From Halovivax sp. (GTDB lineage Archaea; Halobacteriota; Halobacteria; Halobacteriales; Natrialbaceae): a stretch of 28,078 nt of DNA. The notes under the pieces were generated by a model. That model made no database searches. It was not told where the DNA came from and saw only the letters and a program-made list of their open reading frames with translations. The position numbers were made by a program, and so were the translations under genes. Positions 1 through 7,072 of this stretch are shown one piece after another. The stretch is taken from contig SKPV01000047.1 in the NCBI GenBank assembly GCA_007119345.1, positions 1 to 28,078 on the forward strand. Reading direction: 5' to 3'. Within the stretch, counting starts at the first letter, position 1, and each line of letters begins with the position of its first letter.

Positions 1-209
1 ACCACCGCGCGATCGTTCTCGGTCAAGACAGACCACGGGTAACGATGCCACCCCCGGCATCTTCAAATTCCGGTCTCCGTGTTCGATATGTTCCCCTGAC
101 ACTGGTCGACGGCGCGAGCGAACGCCCGCGCTCTCGCCACCTTCATATTGCAGGATGGGGCGCAAACGGATCGGGCATATTCACATACCTCCAACCCCAA
201 CCCCCGTCC
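1..209. other. Upstream intergenic region
   Basis: No complete gene is visible. One forward frame is open from the window edge to a TAA at 40-42; it could be the last 13 codons of a gene outside the window, but it is too short to judge. An in-frame ATG at 45 would extend the next gene by 55 residues. Those residues are rich in Arg, Pro and Ser and unlike the acidic start of the protein, so I treat this stretch as non-coding. Confidence 0.4.
176..182 (+). promoter_or_regulatory. TATA-like element of the SPW-type gene
   Basis: CATATTC is centred about 31 nt before the ATG at 210. This spacing would give a transcript with almost no 5' leader, and it supports 210 over the ATG at 45 as the start. 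Confidence 0.4.
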
Positions 210-815
210 ATGGCCGACCCAGAAGAAGCGGCGGAGACGACGGATCCGGAGGCGGAGTCCGTCGCGACAGCCGACGAATCGACGGACGACGTCGCGGTCG
301 AGGAGGAGTCGCTCGACGAGGAGGGCGTCGCCGAATCGACCGACGCGCGAACCGAACCGGAATCGACCGACGAGCAACCGACCACCGAGAGTGGGACCGT
401 CGGAGACGCGAGCGCGACGTCCAGCGGACGCTCACTGGCCCGCGCCCAGCGCGCGATGGGTACGCTCACGATCCTCGGCCTCTGGATCTTCTGGTCGCCC
501 ATCCTGTTCACGGGATACGGGTGGGAGATCTACACCAACGTCTTCCTCGGCCTCGCGATCGTCGTCGCCGGCTGCGTCGCGGTCGTCAAGAAGGGCGGCG
601 ACTCGGCGGCGGCGGTCGGGTTGCCGGCGCTCGCCGCGGCGCTGGCGATCGCGACGATCGGCGTGACGTTCCTGATGGGGTACGGCACCACCCTGCTCGT
701 CTGGAGCAACGTGATTACCGGCAGCCTGCTGGTCGTCCTGGCGGCGCTCGCGATCGTCGCCTACAACAAGTCGGGCGACCGACCGTCGACGAACCGAGCG
801 GCCACGGCGAGTTAG
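210..815 (+). CDS. SPW-repeat-like membrane protein with acidic N-terminus
   Basis: The protein has 201 residues. Residues 1-80 are a disordered acidic segment rich in Glu, Asp, Ser and Thr. About four hydrophobic segments follow, near residues 84-100, 108-126, 136-157 and 163-185. The segment GLWIFWSPILF (about 90-100) and the later VWSNVITGSLLVVLAAL resemble the two halves of SPW-repeat proteins (PF03779), small membrane proteins of unknown function common in haloarchaea and actinobacteria. There is no signal peptide, and the acidic segment is probably cytoplasmic. The start at 210 follows a TATA-like element and removes an uncharacteristic basic stretch. No neighbour suggests a role. The gene and its membrane nature are secure; the family call is tentative. 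Confidence 0.72.
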   Translation: MADPEEAAETTDPEAESVATADESTDDVAVEEESLDEEGVAESTDARTEPESTDEQPTTESGTVGDASATSSGRSLARAQRAMGTLTILGLWIFWSPILFTGYGWEIYTNVFLGLAIVVAGCVAVVKKGGDSAAAVGLPALAAALAIATIGVTFLMGYGTTLLVWSNVITGSLLVVLAALAIVAYNKSGDRPSTNRAATAS

Positions 816-819
816 TTCC

Positions 820-881
820 CGACACCGATCCGTTTCGTCGCCGGATTGCACCCGCCACGACACCGATCCGTTTCGGTGTCG
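820..881. repeat. 18-bp direct repeat with terminator-like hairpin
   Basis: CGACACCGATCCGTTTCG occurs at 820-837, five bases after the stop codon of the SPW-like gene, and again at 858-875. The second copy continues into TCGGTGTCG, forming a perfect 9-bp stem (858-866 with 873-881) around a 6-nt loop. No T-run follows, so a terminator role is only possible. Confidence 0.5.
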
Positions 882-1063
882 GACCGGGACCGAGACCGCG
901 TCGACGGGGCACGGAACCGCGACCGAGGTACCGCCCCGTTCGGGTTTCTGATCTCCGTACGGTGTCGGCTCGACACCACGCTAACCGGCGGTCCGTTCGA
1001 CTCCTGAACGGTCGTGACCGAACCAGTCGTCGTGTTCGGCAGGCGGACGATGTCGTCGCCGAC

Positions 1064-1450
1064 TCACGATTCGTCCGACGACAGGACCTCGACCTTGTCG
1101 ACGTTACCGACTTCGCCCGTCGTCGTCATCGCCGGGAACGTGGCGTCCTCGTAGAGTAACGCGCTGACCGACCGGACGGTCCGGTCGTCCTCGTGCTCCT
1201 CGCGATGTTCGATCCAGAACCGGTCTGCCTTGTCGTCGTCTTCGGGCACGGAGAGGTGGACGGTGGTCAACGTTCCCGGCAGCAGGTCCGCTTCTTCGGT
1301 GAGTTCTTTCGTCTCTACGTCGAGTACCTCCGCCTCCAGCGGCGAATCCGGTTTGTTCGGATACCCCTGGTTGTAGCGATCGAAGAAACATCGCACTACG
1401 TCCCCCGTCGAGAGTCGGGGGAGCACGTCGACTGCCGGACCGTCGGTCAT
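1064..1450 (-). CDS. Hypothetical acidic protein
   Basis: The 128-residue soluble acidic protein has no transmembrane segment and no motif I recognise. It contains the segment VVRCFFDRYNQGYPNKPDSPLE and alternating hydrophobic residues that suggest a small beta-rich fold. Its composition (many Asp, Glu and Thr, few Lys) is typical of haloarchaeal cytoplasmic proteins, which favours a real gene. I chose the ATG at 1450 over the one at 1465, because a T-rich TATA-like element lies 28 nt upstream of 1450. The gene lies downstream of cysK on the same strand with a 61-nt gap, but appears to have its own promoter. I cannot assign a function. Confidence 0.65.
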   Translation of the reverse strand: MTDGPAVDVLPRLSTGDVVRCFFDRYNQGYPNKPDSPLEAEVLDVETKELTEEADLLPGTLTTVHLSVPEDDDKADRFWIEHREEHEDDRTVRSVSALLYEDATFPAMTTTGEVGNVDKVEVLSSDES

Positions 1451-1464
1451 GTTCGTGAGTTTCA

Positions 1465-1496
1465 CCGCGAACGCGAAAAACGTTCACCGTTCGCGG
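1465..1496 (-). promoter_or_regulatory. Inverted repeat around a TATA-like element
   Basis: A perfect 9-bp inverted repeat (CCGCGAACG at 1465-1473, CGTTCGCGG at 1488-1496) is separated by 14 bp. The spacer carries TTTTTCG on the minus strand, about 28 nt upstream of the ATG at 1450. The layout suits an operator placed over the promoter of the hypothetical gene. A hairpin terminator for cysK, which ends at 1512, is the alternative. Confidence 0.4.
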
Positions 1497-1511
1497 CGAC
1501 GACCGCGACGC

Positions 1512-2585
1512 TCAGTCGAACAGACCGGTCGAGAGGTACCGCTCCCCGCTGTCCGGAAACACGGTGACGACGAGGGGACAGTCCTCGACGGATTCGCCGC
1601 CGTCGGTTTCGGGTTCCGGTGGCGAGCGCTCGGACCCTGATGACGCGCGCTGAGATCCCGCTCGCCCGCCCCGGTGGTCCGGTCTCGACGTCTCGTCGGG
1701 GGAGTCAGCCCGGCCGAAGTGTCGATCGAACGCGTGCGGGATTTCGGGACACTCGCGATCGGGTTCGGCGATCCGTTCGGCGATCTCGCGGGCGACGAGA
1801 CTGGCCGCGCCGCTGGATTGGCCGACCAGGATACCCTCCTCCCGGGCGAGGCGTCGACACTCCGCCTCGGCGTCCTCGAGGGCGACCGTTCGGACGTCGT
1901 CGAGCAGCGTTCGGTCGAGGTTCTCGCTGACGAATCCCGGTCCCATGCCCTGAAAGTCGTCCTCGCCCGCACACCCGGTCGAGAGCACGGCGTTTCCGGC
2001 CGGCTCGACGGCGACGATCTCGACGTCCGGAAAGCGCTCGCGGAGCCGCCGCCCGACCCCCGAAAGCGTACCGCCGGTACCGACGCCCGCGACGAACGCG
2101 TCGACGGTCCGGTCGCCGACCTGTTCAACGATTTCGGCGCCCGTCGTCCGGTAGTGAGCGTTCGGGTTCGCCGGATTTTCGAACTGGCCGAGCTGGACCG
2201 CACCGTCCGTTGCGAGCTCGTCCGCACGCGCTCGCGCGTCGGTCATATCGCCGTCGACGAGTTCGATGTCGGCCCCGTATGCCGTCATGAGACGCCGGCG
2301 TTCGGCGGATTTGTCCGCGGGCATCACGATCGTGAGGTCGTAGCCGCGAGCGGCACAGACCACCGCCAGCCCGATACCGGTGTTGCCACTCGTCGGCTCG
2401 ACGATCCGATCCCCGGGGCCGAGCGAACCCGCACGCTCGGCCGCCCGCACCATCGCCATCGCCGGCCGGTCCTTCGCCGAGCCACCCGGATTGAAGGACT
2501 CGACCTTGGCCGCGACCGTCGCGCCGTCCGGCGCGTCGACCTCGACCAGCGGCGAGCCGATGGTGTCCAGGATGCTGGCCCTCAT
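1512..2585 (-). CDS. cysK: Cysteine synthase (O-acetylserine sulfhydrylase), PLP-dependent
   Basis: The 357-residue protein belongs to the fold-type II PLP enzymes that make cysteine from O-acetylserine and sulfide. Visible signatures are NPGGSAKDRPA with the predicted PLP lysine K38, the substrate loop PTSGNTG (64-70), the phosphate-binding GVGTGGT (167-173), GQSSGA (255-260) and the C-terminal PDSGERYLST (344-353). The usual length is about 300. The excess is a hydrophilic insertion at about residues 279-335, between the last helix and the final strand, with the frame intact on both sides. The ATG at 2585 is 27 nt from a TATA-like GTATAC. A cystathionine beta-synthase-type activity or another sulfur donor cannot be excluded from sequence alone. 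Confidence 0.9.
   Translation of the reverse strand: MRASILDTIGSPLVEVDAPDGATVAAKVESFNPGGSAKDRPAMAMVRAAERAGSLGPGDRIVEPTSGNTGIGLAVVCAARGYDLTIVMPADKSAERRRLMTAYGADIELVDGDMTDARARADELATDGAVQLGQFENPANPNAHYRTTGAEIVEQVGDRTVDAFVAGVGTGGTLSGVGRRLRERFPDVEIVAVEPAGNAVLSTGCAGEDDFQGMGPGFVSENLDRTLLDDVRTVALEDAEAECRRLAREEGILVGQSSGAASLVAREIAERIAEPDRECPEIPHAFDRHFGRADSPDETSRPDHRGGRAGSQRASSGSERSPPEPETDGGESVEDCPLVVTVFPDSGERYLSTGLFD
1575..1754 (-). other. In-frame insertion in cysK with imperfect 9-bp flanking repeats
   Basis: On the plus strand GGGACACTC (1746-1754) and GGGACAGTC (1575-1583) lie exactly 171 bp apart, or 57 codons. They encode the similar peptides ECP and DCP at the two edges of the insertion. Removing one repeat plus the insert would restore a standard-length cysteine synthase. 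Confidence 0.55.
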
Positions 2586-2609
2586 CAGGACGACCTAGGG
2601 ATGCGAGAC

Positions 2610-2615
2610 GTATAC
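2610..2615 (-). promoter_or_regulatory. TATA-like element of cysK
   Basis: GTATAC is centred about 27 nt upstream of the cysK ATG, predicting a leaderless transcript. It lies in the 175-bp divergent region shared with the thioredoxin gene. Confidence 0.45.
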
Positions 2616-2730
2616 GCCTGCTGGACGTCGGCAGAACGTGCCGGTGAATGCGACGAACGGGGAGCGATCGGCCCGCTCCCGTAACGAGATCGGACCGTCA
2701 CGGCGGCAAACGCGACCGCCGACCGCCGCC

Positions 2731-2736
2731 GTTATG
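2731..2736 (+). promoter_or_regulatory. TATA-like element of the thioredoxin gene
   Basis: GTTATG is centred about 27 nt upstream of the ATG at 2761. This supports 2761 rather than the in-frame ATG at 2638 as the start. Confidence 0.35.
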
Positions 2737-2760
2737 CCCTGCCCCGGTCTACCGCCTCGC

Positions 2761-3141
2761 ATGCAACTCGAAACCCTGCGGCCGAATCCGGTCTGGGACG
2801 GCGCCTCCTACGAGGACGCCGTGGACGTTCTCGCCGCTCACCGCGAGGAACTCACGTACAAGGTGTGGGGCGGCGACTGGTGCAAGGACTGTCGCGCGCT
2901 GTTACCGGATTTCGCCGCGGCGCTCGAGTCTGCGGACGTCCCCGACGACCGTATCGAGGAATCGCCCGTCGACCGGGACAAGCGGGGGCCGGGCGTCGAC
3001 GAATACGACGTGGAGTACATCCCGACGATCGTCGTGGAAGACGACGACGGCCGAGAGGTGGCACGTTTCGTCGAGGAGGAAACGCTCCCGCCGGCGATCT
3101 ACCTGGCGGACGAGATCGACGAGTCCGGCGCACTCGACTGA
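2761..3141 (+). CDS. Thioredoxin-family protein
   Basis: The 126-residue soluble protein has a thioredoxin fold. The redox motif is WCKDC (C41 and C44) after the strand LTYKVWGGDW, and the cis-proline region is YIPTIVV (P88). The spacing between these motifs matches thioredoxins. KD replaces the canonical GP between the cysteines, so redox potential and partners may differ from a general thioredoxin. An electron donor role for a specific reductase or peroxidase is possible. There is no signal peptide. The start at 2761 was chosen because the 41 residues upstream are basic and low in structure. The gene is divergent from cysK and convergent with another thioredoxin-fold gene. Confidence 0.82.
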   Translation: MQLETLRPNPVWDGASYEDAVDVLAAHREELTYKVWGGDWCKDCRALLPDFAAALESADVPDDRIEESPVDRDKRGPGVDEYDVEYIPTIVVEDDDGREVARFVEEETLPPAIYLADEIDESGALD

Positions 3142-3173
3142 CTCGACGATCTTCGGTATAATCGGCGACCCTG

Positions 3174-3230
3174 GACCGATTCGACGGGACCGACGATAGG
3201 CTCGATGTCCCGACCAATTCGACGGAACCG
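3174..3230. repeat. Two-copy 19-bp direct repeat
   Basis: GACCGATTCGACGGGACCG (3174-3192) recurs as GACCAATTCGACGGAACCG (3212-3230) with two mismatches and a 38-bp period. It lies between two convergent stop codons. Its role is unknown. Confidence 0.4.
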
Positions 3231-3290
3231 TCGGATCCGGATTGGACGTGGTCGGGGCCCAACGTGACACGACTCGGCGCCGCGTCTCGA

Positions 3291-5441
3291 TCAGTCCGAC
3301 GCTCCCGCGGAGTCGAGCCACTCGAGGGCGTCGTCGACGTCGTGCGCGGGCGGCGAGCAGGTACGGGCTCGACAGACGTACAACGTCGGTTCGTCGTCGC
3401 GCGCTTCCCGGCCCGCCCAGATCGACGGGGCCCGGGATAGCCCGAGCCGGTCTAACCACTCCGAGAGTTCGTCGTCTGTGGGCGGGCGGCGAGCGAGCAA
3501 TCGGTCCGGGAGATACGTCTCGGCGAATCGATCGCGCCACTCCGGCGGGAGCGACGCTGCGGCCGCCGTTACCTCGAGCGGGCCGCGGTGAAGCCGGTCG
3601 GTCGCGAGGGCGAGCGAAACGTGTTCGAGGGGATCGGCGCGAATCGCGTTCGCGTGAGTCGACAGCACCGCGTCGGCGTACCCCTCGAAGTCGTCCTCGG
3701 CGAACGGGTCCAGAGAGAGCAGGGTCTCCACGGCGACGCCGGTCGCGGACGGCGTCGACTGATCCGTGAGTTCCTGGGGCCGGGTGACGAGCGATTCCCC
3801 GCTCTCGGGCGTGAAATAGAGCGTCTCCGCGTTGGCGTCCCAGAATTCCTCGACGACGACGCGCGCGAGTTCGACGGCGAACGCGAGGTGATCGACGTCG
3901 CCGGTCGCCTCGTAGCACGCGAAAGCGCCGCGGGCCAGAAACGCGTAGTCCTCGAGGTACGCGTCGATCGCCACGTCTCCGTCCTTGTACCGGCGCTGTA
4001 AGCGCGACGCGTCCTCGTCCCAGAGGCGCCTTCTGACGAACGACAGCGCGTCGACCGCTCGGCTCGCGTACCGATCGTCCCGAAGCACGATCGCCGCTTC
4101 GGCGGCCGTCGCGATCGCGAGCCCGTTCCAGCCGGCGAGCACCTTTTCGTCGCGCTTCGGCCGCGGTCGCTCCTCGCGGGCGTCGAAGACCGCCCGCCGG
4201 ACGGTCTCGAGTCGGTCGCGGACCTCGCCTTCCGCGAGGTCGAACCGGTCGACGAGCTCCGGTACCGACGCGTCGACGTTCGGCTGATTCCGGCCCTCGA
4301 AGTTACCGGATTGGGTGACGTCGTACCGCGCGCAGAACAGTTCGGCGTCGGTCTCGTCGTCCACGACGTCGCGGATCTCCGCCGGCGTCCAGACGTAGAA
4401 CGCGCCCTCCTCCGATTCCCCGTCGTCGTCTGGGCTCTGGGCGTCGAGCGTGCTGTAGAAACCGCCTTCCGGGTGTGTGAGCTCCCGATCGAGGAACTCG
4501 AGCGTGTCGCGAACGACGTCTGCGTACCGTTCGTCACCGGTCACCTGGTAACCCGAGAGCAGCGCGCGGGGGATCTCCGCGTTGTCGTACAGCATCTTCT
4601 CGAAGTGCGGGACCGTCCAGTCGCGGTCGACGCAGTAGCGGTGGAAGCCGCCGCCGACGTGATCGTAGAGGCCGCCGTCGATCATCTCGTCCAGCGCGTG
4701 TGCGGCGACCTCGAGGTAGACGTCGCGTCCGGTTCGGTCGGACGCCCGGAACAGCGCCTCGAGTCGGGTCGGTTGCGGAAACTTCGGTCCGCCGGATCCG
4801 AAGCCGCCGTGCTGGCGGTCGGCCGCGCGGACGGCGGCGTCCGCCGCGTCGGTCAACCGGACGCTCGCCCCCGCCTCGTCCGCCGAGCCGGTCGACTCGA
4901 CGGCATCGGTTGCCGGCGTCTCTTCGAGCCGGTTTCGCGCCGCTTTCGTCCACTCCTCGGCGCGCGATTCGATCTCGTCGCGATCGGTCTCCCAGGCGGT
5001 CCGTATCCGGTCGAGGAGGTCGAGAAAGCCCGGCATCCCCCGCCGAGACTCCTTCGGGAAGTACGTCCCGACGTAGAACGGCTTGCCCTCGGGAGTGAGC
5101 CAGGCCGAGAGCGGCCAGCCGCCGCGGCCGGTCACCAGTTGACAGACGGTCATGTAGATGCTGTCGACGTCGGGACGCTCCTCCCGGTCGACCTTGATGG
5201 GGACGAATCCCTCGTTCAGTTCCTCGGCGACCGCCTCGTCGGCGAAGCTCTCGTCTTCCATGACGTGACACCAGTGACACGCCGAGTAGCCGATGGAGAG
5301 GAAGATCGGGACGTCGCGCTCGCGAGCCGCCTCGAGCGCCCGCTCGTCCCAGGGCTGCCAGTTCACGGGATTGTCGGCGTGCTGGCGGAGGTACGGGCTC
5401 TCCTCCTCGTCGAGCCGATTCCGCCCGGTGGGATCGCTCAT
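3291..5441 (-). CDS. DUF255/YyaL family protein (thioredoxin fold plus alpha-barrel)
   Basis: The 716-residue protein matches the YyaL/SPATA20-like family. The N-terminal thioredoxin-like domain (about 1-170) starts with the family hallmark SPYLRQHADNPVNW and contains ACHWCHVM (C55, C58), then KVDREERPDVD and GGWPLSAWLTPEGKPF. The rest resembles an (alpha/alpha)6 barrel, with the conserved segments YDHVGGGFHRYCVDRDW, PHFEKMLYDNA and KVLAGWNGLAI. The end, YVCRARTCSPP, holds another conserved cysteine pair. Length is normal for the family. The biochemical role is not established; sugar-epimerase-like and redox roles have been suggested from fold. A weak TATA-like element lies about 27 nt upstream. 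The gene converges on the small thioredoxin gene. Confidence 0.92.
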   Translation of the reverse strand: MSDPTGRNRLDEEESPYLRQHADNPVNWQPWDERALEAARERDVPIFLSIGYSACHWCHVMEDESFADEAVAEELNEGFVPIKVDREERPDVDSIYMTVCQLVTGRGGWPLSAWLTPEGKPFYVGTYFPKESRRGMPGFLDLLDRIRTAWETDRDEIESRAEEWTKAARNRLEETPATDAVESTGSADEAGASVRLTDAADAAVRAADRQHGGFGSGGPKFPQPTRLEALFRASDRTGRDVYLEVAAHALDEMIDGGLYDHVGGGFHRYCVDRDWTVPHFEKMLYDNAEIPRALLSGYQVTGDERYADVVRDTLEFLDRELTHPEGGFYSTLDAQSPDDDGESEEGAFYVWTPAEIRDVVDDETDAELFCARYDVTQSGNFEGRNQPNVDASVPELVDRFDLAEGEVRDRLETVRRAVFDAREERPRPKRDEKVLAGWNGLAIATAAEAAIVLRDDRYASRAVDALSFVRRRLWDEDASRLQRRYKDGDVAIDAYLEDYAFLARGAFACYEATGDVDHLAFAVELARVVVEEFWDANAETLYFTPESGESLVTRPQELTDQSTPSATGVAVETLLSLDPFAEDDFEGYADAVLSTHANAIRADPLEHVSLALATDRLHRGPLEVTAAAASLPPEWRDRFAETYLPDRLLARRPPTDDELSEWLDRLGLSRAPSIWAGREARDDEPTLYVCRARTCSPPAHDVDDALEWLDSAGASD

Positions 5442-5663
5442 GGTCTGACGTTGGACGGCCCGAGAGAAAAGGGGTCCGCCGTCACGGGCCTCGGGTCAGA
5501 TCGGACGACCGTCGGACCGGCGTCAGGGACCGAACGAGCTGACCATCGCCGGAGCAGACGATCTCCCAACACGTGGCGGTCGTGTCGGGATGGTCATACG
5601 TAGACGACGCTCTCCGACCGACTGTGGCGGCCGGATGGCGTCGTCTCGAACCGATCCCGGTAG

Positions 5664-5688
5664 CTTTAACAGCGAACTGAGAGAGTTC
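5664..5688 (+). promoter_or_regulatory. Promoter and dyad of the split MgtE genes
   Basis: CTTTAA (5664-5669) is centred 27 nt before the ATG at 5694. Directly downstream is a perfect dyad, GAACT-GAGAG-AGTTC (5674-5688), ending 5 nt before the start codon. A protein bound there would block initiation, so it is a candidate operator. Confidence 0.45.
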
Positions 5689-5693
5689 CTGAT

Positions 5694-6263
5694 ATGACCA
5701 CTCGGACGGAGTTCTGGTCGATCTATCGGGAGGCGCTCCCGGTTTTGCTGATCGCGCTCGGCGGCGGTCTGTTCGCTGGTCTGGTGTTAGAAGAGATCAT
5801 CGAGAGCGTCGAACGGTTCCCCGGACTCCTCGTCATGGTTCCCGTCTTTCTCGCCACCCGCGGGAACGTCTACGGCGCGCTCGGCGGTCGTATCTCGAGC
5901 GGACTCCACCAAGGGTTGATCGAACCGCACTTCGAGTGGAACGAACGGCTGAGCAACGCCATCATCGCGTCCTTCGTCAACGGGATCGGGATCTCGATCG
6001 TGATCGGCGTGGTCACGTGGATCGCCCTCCAGCTGATCGGGTGGGATGTCGCGTCGCTGTTCGAGCTCGTTGGGATCATGCTCATCGCCGGCGTCCTGAC
6101 GTCGGTGGTCCTCATCTTCGGACTGCTGACCCTGATTTTCGCCGGGTTCAAGTACGGGTTCGATCCGGACAACCTGGTCGGGCCGATCGTCACCACGCTC
6201 GGAGACATCTTCGGGATGTTGTTCCTGCTCTTCGCCGTGGGCGCCGTGGAGGTGTTGGCCTGA
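5694..6263 (+). CDS. SLC41/MgtE-type divalent cation transporter, N-terminal half
   Basis: The 189-residue membrane protein has about five hydrophobic helices and matches the SLC41/MgtE transmembrane domain. Family features are MVPVFLATRGNVYGALGGRIS (about 43-63) and FDPDNLVGPIVTTLGDIFG near the C-terminus, with acidic residues expected to bind Mg2+ or another divalent ion. It lacks the cytoplasmic N and CBS domains of bacterial MgtE. Its stop overlaps the start of the next gene (TGATG), and that gene encodes a second, divergent copy of the domain, so the two products probably form a heterodimer like the two-domain eukaryotic SLC41 transporters. The metal cannot be read from the sequence. Confidence 0.87.
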   Translation: MTTRTEFWSIYREALPVLLIALGGGLFAGLVLEEIIESVERFPGLLVMVPVFLATRGNVYGALGGRISSGLHQGLIEPHFEWNERLSNAIIASFVNGIGISIVIGVVTWIALQLIGWDVASLFELVGIMLIAGVLTSVVLIFGLLTLIFAGFKYGFDPDNLVGPIVTTLGDIFGMLFLLFAVGAVEVLA

Positions 6264-6847
6264 TGGTCGTCCCGACGCCCGGCGGCTCGCTCGGGACCTG
6301 GAACTGGAGGACGATCGTCACCAACATGTTTCCGTTACTCGTGGTCCTGTCGATCATCGTCCTCTGGGCCGGGATCACCCTCGAGGACGCGGAAGAGCTC
6401 CTCGAAGAGTACGGCATTCTGGCGGTGATGGTCCCGACGATGGTCGACATGGGTGGCAACCTCGGTGCGATCCTCAGCTCGCGCCTCTCCTCGCGCTTTC
6501 ACCTGGGGACGACCGAACTCGACCCGCGCGACCGCGTGCTCCGGGGCAACGTGCTCGCGATACTCGCGCTGGCGGCGACGATCTTCACGGCCCTCGCCGT
6601 CGGGGCCTGGGCGCTCGGCGCGGTCCTCGGCATCGGCCTGCCGCTCGCGACCCTGCTGACCATCTCGCTGATCAGCGGCATGTCGGTCGCCGTCATCGCG
6701 ATCGTCTTCTCGTTCCTCGCGACCTACGGCTCCTACCGCCTGGGGATCGACCCGGACGACACCACGATCCCGATCGTGACGAACGTCGTCGACGTATTCG
6801 GCATGGTCATCTTCATCGGCGTCTCGGCGCTGGTACTCGGATTCTGA
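6263..6847 (+). CDS. SLC41/MgtE-type divalent cation transporter, C-terminal half
   Basis: The 194-residue membrane protein starts at the ATG in the TGATG overlap with the previous gene, indicating coupled translation. It repeats the SLC41 domain layout: VPTMVDMGGNLGAILSSRLS (about 53-72) aligns with the LATRGN...GGRIS segment of its partner, and IDPDDTTIPIVTNVVDVFG near the end aligns with the partner's FDPDNL...GDIFG segment. About five helices are predicted, with a longer N-terminal segment. No regulatory domain is present, so any gating domain must be a separate protein. The convergent PhoU/TrkA-C gene downstream could supply one, though this is only a neighbourhood argument. Confidence 0.87.
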   Translation: MVVPTPGGSLGTWNWRTIVTNMFPLLVVLSIIVLWAGITLEDAEELLEEYGILAVMVPTMVDMGGNLGAILSSRLSSRFHLGTTELDPRDRVLRGNVLAILALAATIFTALAVGAWALGAVLGIGLPLATLLTISLISGMSVAVIAIVFSFLATYGSYRLGIDPDDTTIPIVTNVVDVFGMVIFIGVSALVLGF

Positions 6848-6956
6848 CGTCCCGGTCGGGGCCGAGAGCTCGCTCGGTACCCGTGTGACGGGATATCGTG
6901 ACGGGAGGGTCGCCGGTGATGACGCTCGGCCTAGCCACGGCGTCGGCCAGCTCGTG

Positions 6957-7015
6957 CGTCGAACGAACGCCACCGCCGACCGTTCGGGAAGACGTCTCGG
7001 ACGTCGAACGAACGC
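6957..7015. repeat. 14-bp direct repeat in a convergent intergenic region
   Basis: CGTCGAACGAACGC occurs at 6957-6970 and 7002-7015 in the 225-bp space between two convergent genes. No hairpin with a T-run was found. The role is unknown. Confidence 0.35.
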
Positions 7016-7072
7016 ACTCGGTCGACTGATCGGGACGTCGTCTGAAGCAATCGGATCGGCCCGTGCGATCGA

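Noticed and set aside
45..209. Longer start for the SPW-like protein
   Set aside because: The added 55 residues are basic and unlike the acidic protein, and the TATA-like element at 176-182 fits the start at 210.
1575..1754. Double frameshift or sequencing error inside cysK
   Set aside because: The frame is open and correct on both sides, and alternative frames of the segment show no cysteine-synthase sequence, so an in-frame insertion fits better.
4311..5603. A 430-codon plus-strand frame opposite the YyaL-like gene
   Set aside because: The minus strand encodes a full-length family protein with all motifs; this frame has none.
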